Source: JANWXD01 sp037446115
GTDB taxonomy: Bacteria > Acidobacteriota > Terriglobia > Bryobacterales > Bryobacteraceae
DNA length: 64,000 nt
Direction of reading: 5' to 3'
Assembly (NCBI GenBank): GCA_037446115.1
Contig: JBBIJF010000013.1
Span: 1-64,000, forward strand
The position numbers and the translations under genes were made by a program. Shown piece by piece: positions 34,681 to 41,904 of the stretch (position 1 is the first letter of the stretch; the number at the start of each line of letters is the position of its first letter). The notes below the pieces were generated by a model. The model ran no database searches and was not told the origin of the DNA. It was given only the letters and a program-made list of their open reading frames with translations.

Positions 34681-36201
34681 TTATGTTATAAATCCGCTGC
34701 GGTAACGGGGATCCACCCAGGCGTTGGCTTTTTCGGAACTTGTGATGCGCATGGCAGCGCTGTCCCATTCCAGGCGCTCGCCGGGCAGGCGTTGGGCGAT
34801 GCAACCGAGCAGGAAGGCTTCGGTGACGGGGGCCTGCGCCTCGAAATTCGTGAGCGGGGCCGGGCCGCCGCGGCAGGCCGCAAGCCATTGCTCAACCGCA
34901 TGGTCGCGCGGGGCTCCGGGTTGTCGCGGCGGCGGTGCAAACTTCTCGGATTCCGGATAGAGGCGCGGGCTGTCGCCGTTGAATCCCGCAAGGATGATTC
35001 CGTTGTCTCCGACGTACATCACACCTTCCTGGCGGGGTCCGAAGCGGCGCTGGTCCTCGGGCTTGAGTCCGGCGGGGCGGGGCGGTTTGAGGCCGCCGTC
35101 GTACCAGGTGATGCGGAGGGGCGGCCGGCCGCCGTGGGCCGGAAAGTCCAGGTGCACGATGGAAGCCAGCGGAAAGGTTTCCTCGTGGGACTCGGTTGTG
35201 GAGGACTCGGCAGCGACGGGAGGGGTGAGGTCGAGAATCTTGAACAGGCCCGCAAAACTGTAGCAACCCATATCGCCGAAGGAGCCGCAGCCGAAGTCGT
35301 ACCATCCGCGCCACACGAAGGGGAGGTAAGCCTTGTGGTAGGGTCGCCAGGGCGCGGGGCCGAGCCACAGGTCCCAGTCCAGGCCGTCGGGCACGGGCAT
35401 CGGCTCGGCGGGCCGTTCGACGCCCTGCGGCCAGAACGGGCGGCTCGACCAGTTGTGCACTTCGCGAACGCGGCCGATGGCCCCGCCGGCGATCCACTCC
35501 GCGATGAGGCGCGTGGAATCGGTCGAGGGATTGTTGACGGGCAGCGCCGTGGCCACCTTGGTTTCGCGGGCCACGGCCGCCATGCGCCGCGCCTCACCGA
35601 TCCAGTGCGCCATGGGCTTCTGGCAGAGCACGTGTTTGCCCTTGCGCATGGCGGCAATGGAGATGGGCGCGTGCCAGTGGTCGGGCGTGGCCACGTAGAC
35701 GGCTTCGAGATCCTTCTCCTTTTCGAGGAGCTCGCGGTAGTCGCGATAGGCATTGCACCCGCGCCAGGAACCTGACTCCTTGCGGGAGGTGTAGAAGGCT
35801 TCGACCAGCCGCTTTGCGGGCTCCCGCCCACCCATGCCGAGGCTGGTGCGGAAGGTGTGGGTCAGTTGCGCGAATCCCGGCGAGGCAAGATCCTCGCCCC
35901 AGTTCTCGAAGCCCGGTCCCAGCAGGCGGCGTGCGGCCAACAAGAGGGCGTTGGCTCCGTACTCGACGTAGTCTTTGCTGCCCCGATTGGGATCACAGAC
36001 CGCGACCACCTGGACATTGGGGCGGGCGAGCAGCTCCATCATTACGGCCATGCCCTGCCGCCCCATTCCAATACAGGCCAGCGTAATGCGGTCGCTCGGG
36101 GGCACGTAGCCGGGTCCGCCGAGGACCGCTCTCGGCACGAGGGTGAAGGCTGCGGCCCCGAAGGCCCGCCGCGTCATTTCTTGCGGTTTGGTTTGCTGCA
36201 T
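34681..36201 (-). CDS. Tat-exported Gfo/Idh/MocA family oxidoreductase
   Basis: The 506-aa protein has a twin-arginine signal (MTRRAFGAAAFTL) and a Rossmann domain (ACIGMGRQGMAVM), the family Lys in CQKPMAH (normally EKP) and a C-terminal domain. Such exported enzymes are thought to bring NADP in the folded state and act on sugars outside the cytoplasm. The ATG at 36201 has GAGGAGGTG upstream. It sits 24 bases upstream of uxaC, so it probably acts on a sugar acid or its precursor. Confidence 0.85.
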   Translation of the reverse strand: MQQTKPQEMTRRAFGAAAFTLVPRAVLGGPGYVPPSDRITLACIGMGRQGMAVMMELLARPNVQVVAVCDPNRGSKDYVEYGANALLLAARRLLGPGFENWGEDLASPGFAQLTHTFRTSLGMGGREPAKRLVEAFYTSRKESGSWRGCNAYRDYRELLEKEKDLEAVYVATPDHWHAPISIAAMRKGKHVLCQKPMAHWIGEARRMAAVARETKVATALPVNNPSTDSTRLIAEWIAGGAIGRVREVHNWSSRPFWPQGVERPAEPMPVPDGLDWDLWLGPAPWRPYHKAYLPFVWRGWYDFGCGSFGDMGCYSFAGLFKILDLTPPVAAESSTTESHEETFPLASIVHLDFPAHGGRPPLRITWYDGGLKPPRPAGLKPEDQRRFGPRQEGVMYVGDNGIILAGFNGDSPRLYPESEKFAPPPRQPGAPRDHAVEQWLAACRGGPAPLTNFEAQAPVTEAFLLGCIAQRLPGERLEWDSAAMRITSSEKANAWVDPRYRSGFIT

Positions 36202-36233
36202 GAAGCACCTCCTCGAACGTGGCAGCGCCCGGC

Positions 36234-37502
36234 TCAGCTCCACGGTTGCACTCCGTCCAGAAACAGAGGCCGGATGTGGCGCTCGTAAAGATTCGCCGTG
36301 ACATTGGGCGCGATCACGTCCTCACAGGCAGTGAGCATCGCCAGATACCGTTCCCCCATCGCGGCTGCGATTTTATATCCCACGTGGAGGAGCTGCCGCA
36401 GGTGGGGGTTGAAGGCGGGGTTGGCCGGGTCATGACGCAGCGCCGCGACGAACCTGCCGGCGTCCCAGCCTGCCACTTGCTCGGGCGGAGGGAGGCACGC
36501 CGGGTCAATGGCGATCACGGCGGCGTAGGGCGCGCACAGTTCCTGGCGTTTTGCATAGGCGCGGGCGTAGACCTCTTTGGCCAGCGCGAGTGCTTCCCCG
36601 CCGGATTCCGCCAGTCCGATCAGCTCCTCCAGCCAGGTTGTGCCGGCGGTCTTGACGTGGACGCCGGCGCCAAAGCGGGTGAGCGACCGCCGGATAGCCG
36701 GGTAGATCGAGAACTTGTCGCTGCCGGAATGCACGCTCAGCTTCAGACCGGAGGGCAAACCATAGTGCGCGACGGCGTGGCGGATCACGACCAGGTCTGC
36801 CGCGAACTCGCTTTCAAACTGCGCCACATCCCCCTCGTAGTCCACTCCCTTGTTGAAGCGCCCGGTGAACTTCGGGGCGATGGTGTCGAGGGGGATGCCT
36901 TCGTCCGCAATTGCCGCCAGGATAACGAGGAGTTCGAGAGGGCCCTGGGGCTTGTCGGTTTCGTCCATCGAGACTTCGGTGATGAAAGACCCTCTGCCTT
37001 TGCGCGCCTCGATGTGGCGGTATATGCGGCCTGCCTCCCGGACGGCGCAGAGACAGGTTGCCGCGATTTGTCGCACCGTTTCGGGGGACGATCGAACCGG
37101 CGCATCGAGGCCCGCAATTTCCACTTCCGCGGCCAGCTCCGGGTGGCGCTTTAAGAACGCCTCGACCTCCTGCGGATCGGCAGGCCGGCCGATAGCCTCG
37201 GCGACGTCAATGGTGTAGTAGTCGCAGGAGTCGAGGAACCGGTCCACCGTGGCCAGATGGATGTGATCCGCGTCCACGAAGTACGGCCGGTTCCATCCGA
37301 GGGCGCGCACGGCCTCGTCCGCGGCGGCGCGCGCGCTCTCCGGGGCGGAGCCGACGATGGTGTGCTCGCGGTGGGACTTGTTCCAGACCGGAGTGATCTC
37401 GACGCCTTGCCCGGCGGCGAGGAGAAAGGCCCGCAACTGGGCTTTGCCCTGGCGTGCAAAGCGGTCGCCGACGCCGAAGGAGTATTTTCCGAGCTGCACT
37501 GG
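36234..37502 (-). CDS. uxaE: Tagaturonate epimerase (UxaE-type)
   Basis: UxaE turns tagaturonate into fructuronate, letting galacturonate enter the glucuronate route. The 422-aa protein shows the family N-terminus QLGKYSFGVGDRFA, EVSMDETDKPQGP, APKFTGRFNKGVDY, LSVHSGSDKFSIYP and LLHVGYKIAAAMG. The GTG at 37502 is taken because the conserved sequence starts just after it; a GATAAT 9 bases upstream may be its -10. Together with uxaC it leaves reduction by fructuronate reductase to be supplied elsewhere. Confidence 0.82.
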   Translation of the reverse strand, partial: PVQLGKYSFGVGDRFARQGKAQLRAFLLAAGQGVEITPVWNKSHREHTIVGSAPESARAAADEAVRALGWNRPYFVDADHIHLATVDRFLDSCDYYTIDVAEAIGRPADPQEVEAFLKRHPELAAEVEIAGLDAPVRSSPETVRQIAATCLCAVREAGRIYRHIEARKGRGSFITEVSMDETDKPQGPLELLVILAAIADEGIPLDTIAPKFTGRFNKGVDYEGDVAQFESEFAADLVVIRHAVAHYGLPSGLKLSVHSGSDKFSIYPAIRRSLTRFGAGVHVKTAGTTWLEELIGLAESGGEALALAKEVYARAYAKRQELCAPYAAVIAIDPACLPPPEQVAGWDAGRFVAALRHDPANPAFNPHLRQLLHVGYKIAAAMGERYLAMLTACEDVIAPNVTANLYERHIRPLFLDGVQPWS

Positions 37503-37574
37503 CACCGAAGATGGATTATCCCATGAGCGCGGCGCGCGCGGCGAAGGCCGCAGATGCGACCCCTCCAGGGCAGG

Positions 37575-38219
37575 ATGCATCCAAAGACTATGGGCTCAGA
37601 GCGGCGCGGCGAGATCCACATTGCAGCGATCGGCGGTTCGGTGCGGCCGGGGAGCTACACGCTCAAGGCGTTGCGGGTGGTGGCGGATGAGCTGGTCTCC
37701 CGCAAGGGCGTCTCCGTAGATGTGATCGAACCGGCTACGCTGAATCTTCCTTTGCCCGGTCTGGAGGACGGGTCGGCGTTCGTACAGAGCCTGCGCGAGC
37801 GCGTGGGAGCCGCCACGGGAGTTGTGCTGGCCACGCCGGAGTATCACGGCTCGTTTTCGAGCGTGATCAAGCTGGTGATTGAGAACCTGGGGTTTCCTTC
37901 CGCCTTAGCCGGGAAACCGGTGGCGCTGCTGGGCGTGGCGCAAGGCCGGATCGGGGCGGTCAAGTCGCTCGAGTCTCTCACGGGCGTGTGCCTGCACGTA
38001 GGTGCGATCGTGCTGCCGGGGAGCGTGTCGGTGGCGAACGTCCAGGCGGTGTTCGACGCCTCAGGGCGCCTGACGGATGCGGCGGTGGAGCGGCAACTCC
38101 GCAGGCTGGCTTCGGGGTTGATGGACTACATTCGCGGAGCGATCTGCCCGCGCGTCGCGCTCGAGGCCATGGCCCGCGCACAAGAGGAGACGGATCCGCC
38201 GCCGGAAGAAGGTGCATGA
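37575..38219 (+). CDS. NADPH-dependent FMN reductase family protein
   Basis: A 214-aa flavodoxin-fold enzyme: AAIGGSVRPGSYTLKAL (FMN phosphate loop), VVLATPEYHGSFSSVIK (FMN-ring loop) and GKPVALLGVAQGRIG. It reduces FMN or quinones with NAD(P)H. The start at 37575 has a weak GGGCAGG site; ATG 37590 is possible. It overlaps no gene and leads into pirin on the same strand. Confidence 0.85.
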   Translation: MHPKTMGSERRGEIHIAAIGGSVRPGSYTLKALRVVADELVSRKGVSVDVIEPATLNLPLPGLEDGSAFVQSLRERVGAATGVVLATPEYHGSFSSVIKLVIENLGFPSALAGKPVALLGVAQGRIGAVKSLESLTGVCLHVGAIVLPGSVSVANVQAVFDASGRLTDAAVERQLRRLASGLMDYIRGAICPRVALEAMARAQEETDPPPEEGA

Positions 38220-38292
38220 TGCCACGGCAGCGCAAGCAAGACGGGGCGGCGGACGCACGGGACAGGCGCAAGCAGAAGAAAGGGGTGACAGG

Positions 38293-38985
38293 ATGATCTC
38301 TGTTCGGAAGGCGGAAGAGCGCGGCCATTTCCACTACGGCTGGCTGGATACGTATCACACCTTCTCGTTCGATCGCTATTACGACCCGCGCTACATGGGT
38401 TTCCGCGCGCTGCGGGTGTTGAACGAGGACCGCATTGCTCCGGGGGCGGGTTTTCCGTTTCACCCGCACCGCGACATGGAGATTCTGACTTACGTGCTCG
38501 AAGGGGCGCTGGAGCACCGCGACAGTATGGGCAACGGCTCGGTGATCCGCGCAGGCGACGTGCAGCGGATGACGGCGGGCACGGGCATTACCCACAGCGA
38601 GTCGAATCCCTCGGGCTCGGAGCCGGTCCATCTGCTCCAGATCTGGATCCGCCCGGAGCAGAAGGGTCTGCCTCCGGGCTACGAGCAGCGCAGTTTTCCG
38701 GAACCGGAGAAGCTGGGCCGCCTGCGGCTGGTGGCCTCCCGGGACGGCCGGGACGGCTCGGTCAAGATCCATCAGGATGTGGACTTATATGCGGCCATTC
38801 TCGAGGAGGCGGGCGAATTCCGCCTGCGAGGGGGCCGCTATGGCTGGCTCCAGATCGCGCGAGGCCGGGTGACGGTGAATGGAGTCGAGCTGCACCAGGG
38901 TGACGGCGCGGCCATCGAAGGGGAGGTGGGGTTGCGCATCGAGCCGAAAGAAACGTCCGAGCTCCTGCTGTTCGATCTGGCGTGA
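38293..38985 (+). CDS. Pirin family protein (YhhW-like)
   Basis: A 230-aa bicupin with the pirin metal motif FPFHPHRDMEILTYVL and SMGNGSVIRAGDVQRM and HSESNPSG. YhhW-type pirins have quercetin 2,3-dioxygenase activity in vitro; the true role is unclear and may be redox sensing. The ATG at 38293 follows AGGGG. Its end is 8 bases from the convergent truB. Confidence 0.9.
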   Translation: MISVRKAEERGHFHYGWLDTYHTFSFDRYYDPRYMGFRALRVLNEDRIAPGAGFPFHPHRDMEILTYVLEGALEHRDSMGNGSVIRAGDVQRMTAGTGITHSESNPSGSEPVHLLQIWIRPEQKGLPPGYEQRSFPEPEKLGRLRLVASRDGRDGSVKIHQDVDLYAAILEEAGEFRLRGGRYGWLQIARGRVTVNGVELHQGDGAAIEGEVGLRIEPKETSELLLFDLA

Positions 38986-38992
38986 AGACGGA

Positions 38993-39874
38993 TCAAAGCA
39001 CGACGCAGGGATGATACAGGTTGGGCAGTTTCTGCTCGCCGATGGCGACAAGCTGCCCGTCCGGCGTGACGGCCTTGACGTAGCGAGCTCCGGTGCGGGC
39101 GCGGAACGGAGAGACGCGGAAATCGCGCCCCTGGCGGATCTGACGGGCGGTAAGGGAATCCACCATTTCGCTGGGGAATTCCGGGAGGAGTTGCGCCGCA
39201 GGGATCAGGGCTTCGGCGAGGCGTCCCTGTCGCGCCAGTTCTTCGAGTTCCGGAATGGTCCGCGCCTGTTCGATGCGGAAATCGCCGGAGGCCAGGCGCC
39301 GCAGGCTTTTGAGGAACGCACCGCAACCCAGCGCCTGTCCGAGGTCGTGTGCGATGGAACGCATGTAGGTTCCCTGGGAGCAGCGCACCAGGAGCCGTGC
39401 CTCGGGACCTTGTATTTCAAGGAGCTCGATGGAATGGACCGTGACTTCGACCGGTTTGAGTTCGACCGGGATGTTGCGCCGGACCAGACGATAGGCGGGC
39501 GTGCCGCCGACCTTTTTTGCGGAGACAGGCGGAGGCATTTGGGTGATGCGCCCGCGAAACTGATCGAGGACCGCCTCGAGGCGGGGGCGGTCGAGCTCGG
39601 GCTGGGTGACGGGCGACACTGGGGTTCCGTCGCGGTCATAGGTGTCGGTGGCGTAGCCGAACCGCACCACGGCATCGTAGGTCTTGTCTCCCCGCATGAG
39701 GAACTGGGCGAGGCGTGTGGCGCGGCCCACGACCAGCGGGAGCACGCCCGTGGCCAGCGGATCCAGGGTGCCCAGATGGCCGACTTTGCGGGTGCCGGCC
39801 AGGCGGCGGACCTTGTTGACCGCGTCGTGGGAGGTCCAGCCTTCCGGCTTGTCTACGACAATCACTCCGTCCAT
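38993..39874 (-). CDS. truB: tRNA pseudouridine(55) synthase
   Basis: TruB makes pseudouridine 55 in the T loop of nearly all tRNAs. The 293-aa protein has DKPEGWTSHD, catalytic Asp38 in GHLGTLDPLATG, AYRLVRRNI and CSQGTYMRSIAHDLG, plus a C-terminal PUA domain. The ATG at 39874 gives the standard N-terminus. Neighbours rbfA or rpsO, common with truB, are not present. Confidence 0.95.
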   Translation of the reverse strand: MDGVIVVDKPEGWTSHDAVNKVRRLAGTRKVGHLGTLDPLATGVLPLVVGRATRLAQFLMRGDKTYDAVVRFGYATDTYDRDGTPVSPVTQPELDRPRLEAVLDQFRGRITQMPPPVSAKKVGGTPAYRLVRRNIPVELKPVEVTVHSIELLEIQGPEARLLVRCSQGTYMRSIAHDLGQALGCGAFLKSLRRLASGDFRIEQARTIPELEELARQGRLAEALIPAAQLLPEFPSEMVDSLTARQIRQGRDFRVSPFRARTGARYVKAVTPDGQLVAIGEQKLPNLYHPCVVL

Positions 39875-39931
39875 GAATTTCCACTGTAACAACGGCGATG
39901 CACCGTAGTCAGAGCCTCCGGGGCCGCCTGT

Positions 39932-39937
39932 TACACT
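39932..39937 (+). promoter_or_regulatory. -10 element TACACT upstream of ABC exporter
   Basis: TACACT ends 7 bases before the ATG at 39945. No good -35 is seen. Predicts leaderless transcription. Confidence 0.4.
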
Positions 39938-39944
39938 GAACGTG

Positions 39945-41771
39945 ATGGAAGAGGAGGTCCTCGGCAAGGCCTACGACAGCCGGTTGATGCGGCGCCTGCT
40001 CGGCTACATGCGCCCGTACGGGGGGCTGGTGGCGGTTTCGGTGGCGCTGCTGCTGGTCAACTCGCTGTTTCAGATCGTCGGGCCGCTGCTGACGAAGCTG
40101 GCCGTGGACCGCTACCTAGTCCCCTCCGGACGCCCGTCTGCCACACCGCTCGACCGGTATCTCGCGGCAGACCCGTGGACCGGAGTCAGTCAGATCGCGG
40201 CATTGTACCTGGCGGTGCTCGGGGCTGCGCTGCTGTTCGAGTTCGTTCAAGTCTATCTGATGAACTACGTGGGCCAGCGGGCCATGTTCGACCTGCGGCG
40301 GGAGCTGATGGCGCATCTGCAACGCCTGGATATCAGCTATTTCGACCGCAATCCGGCCGGGCGCCTGGTGACGCGCGTGACCACGGATGTAGACGTGCTC
40401 AACGAGCTGTTCACCTCCGGTCTGGTCACGATCGCCGGCGACGTGCTGGTGCTGAGCTTCGTGGTGGCGGCCATGCTCAAGCTCAGCGGCGAGCTGACGC
40501 TCGTGCTGTTAGGCGTGATGCCGCTGGTGGTACTGGTGACGGTGATCTTCCGCCGGACGGTGATGGACAGCTACCGGCGGATTCGCACGGCGGTGGCGCG
40601 GATCAACGCCTACCTGCAAGAGCGGATCAGCGGCATGGCCGTCGTGCAGCTGTTTAATCGGGAAGCGCGGAGCCGTGAGGAGTTCGAGCGCATCAACCGC
40701 GAGCACATGGAGGCGTACAAGAAGGCGATCACGGCCTACGGCTGGTTTTACCCTGTCGTGGAGTTTTTGGGGATGCTGGCCCTGGCCTCGCTGCTGGCCT
40801 ACGGGGGCATGCGGATCGAGTCCGGGGAGCTGACGCTCGGCGTGCTGGTGGCGTTCTTTCAATACGGCCTGCGCTTTTTCCGGCCCATCCAGGATCTCAG
40901 CGAAAAGTACAACATTCTGCAGGCGGCCATGGCGGCCTCGGAGCGGATTTTCAAGCTGCTGGACACTCCGGTGGCGATTGTGCCGCCGACGGCGCCGCGC
41001 CCGTTTCCGTCGGGTCCGGCCCGGGTGGAGTTCGAGGGCGTCTGGTTCGCCTACAAAGACGAAGAGTGGGTGCTCCGGGACGTCAGTTTCGCGGTGGAGC
41101 CGGGAGAGACCGTGGCGGTGGTGGGCCACACGGGAGCCGGCAAGACGACGCTCATCAACCTTTTGCTGCGCTACTACGATGTGCAGCGGGGAGCGATTCG
41201 CATCGGCGGGATTGACATCCGGGAATTCGACCCGCGGGAGTTACGGCGACACTTCGGCGTGGTGCTGCAAGATCCGTACTTGTTCACGGGAACGATCGAG
41301 GAAAACATCCGCCTGGGCACGGACGGCGTTTCCCAGGAGCAACTGGAGGCGGCCGCCGAGCAGGTGAACTTGCTGGACTTTATCCGCTCGCTGCCCGACG
41401 GCTTCCGCCAGCCGGTGCACGAGCGAGGCGCGGGGCTTTCGACGGGCCAGAAGCAACTGATCAGCTTCGCGCGGGCGCTGGCGCGCAACCCGCGCTTTCT
41501 GATCCTGGATGAAGCCACCTCCAGCGTGGATACGGAGACCGAGATGCGGGTACGGGACGCTCTGGCGCGGATGATCGAGGGGAGGACTTCGATCATCATC
41601 GCGCACCGGCTGTCCACGATTCAAAAGGCGGACCGGATTCTGGTGATGCACAAAGGGCGGCTCCGGGAGACGGGAACGCACCAGCAACTGCTGGCACTAC
41701 GGGGAATCTACTGGAAGCTGTACCAGTTGCAGTACCGGGAGCAGGAAGCACCGCTCGAGACGATGCGCTAG
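39945..41771 (+). CDS. ABC exporter, fused membrane and ATPase domains (MsbA/MdlB-like)
   Basis: A 608-aa half-transporter: six helices (about 25-310) and a nucleotide-binding domain with Walker A GHTGAGKTT (about 393), Q-loop VVLQDPYLFTG, a slightly altered signature LSTGQKQLIS, Walker B FLILDEATSSVD and HRLST. It exports lipids, peptides or drugs; LSTGQ in place of LSGGQ is frequent in heterodimeric exporters, but no partner gene is adjacent. A GTG three bases before the ATG is an alternative start. Confidence 0.88.
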   Translation: MEEEVLGKAYDSRLMRRLLGYMRPYGGLVAVSVALLLVNSLFQIVGPLLTKLAVDRYLVPSGRPSATPLDRYLAADPWTGVSQIAALYLAVLGAALLFEFVQVYLMNYVGQRAMFDLRRELMAHLQRLDISYFDRNPAGRLVTRVTTDVDVLNELFTSGLVTIAGDVLVLSFVVAAMLKLSGELTLVLLGVMPLVVLVTVIFRRTVMDSYRRIRTAVARINAYLQERISGMAVVQLFNREARSREEFERINREHMEAYKKAITAYGWFYPVVEFLGMLALASLLAYGGMRIESGELTLGVLVAFFQYGLRFFRPIQDLSEKYNILQAAMAASERIFKLLDTPVAIVPPTAPRPFPSGPARVEFEGVWFAYKDEEWVLRDVSFAVEPGETVAVVGHTGAGKTTLINLLLRYYDVQRGAIRIGGIDIREFDPRELRRHFGVVLQDPYLFTGTIEENIRLGTDGVSQEQLEAAAEQVNLLDFIRSLPDGFRQPVHERGAGLSTGQKQLISFARALARNPRFLILDEATSSVDTETEMRVRDALARMIEGRTSIIIAHRLSTIQKADRILVMHKGRLRETGTHQQLLALRGIYWKLYQLQYREQEAPLETMR

Positions 41772-41772
41772 C

Positions 41773-41847
41773 TGGAGCGGGAGACGGGAATCGAACCCGC
41801 AACCAACAGCTTGGAAGGCTGTGACTCTACCATTGAGTTACTCCCGC
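41773..41847 (-). tRNA. tRNA-Gly (anticodon UCC)
   Basis: The acceptor arms are GCGGGAG (41841-41847) and CTCCCGC (41777-41783), with discriminator T and encoded CCA at 41773-41775. The anticodon loop is CTTCCAA with anticodon TCC, and the T arm holds GGTTCGATTCC. It lies 1 base past the ABC exporter stop on the other strand. Confidence 0.97.
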
Positions 41848-41904
41848 CCGGAACACATTGTAGAATGCGGCGGGGCCCGGATGCAACCGGGAGCGGGGCC
41901 CCGG

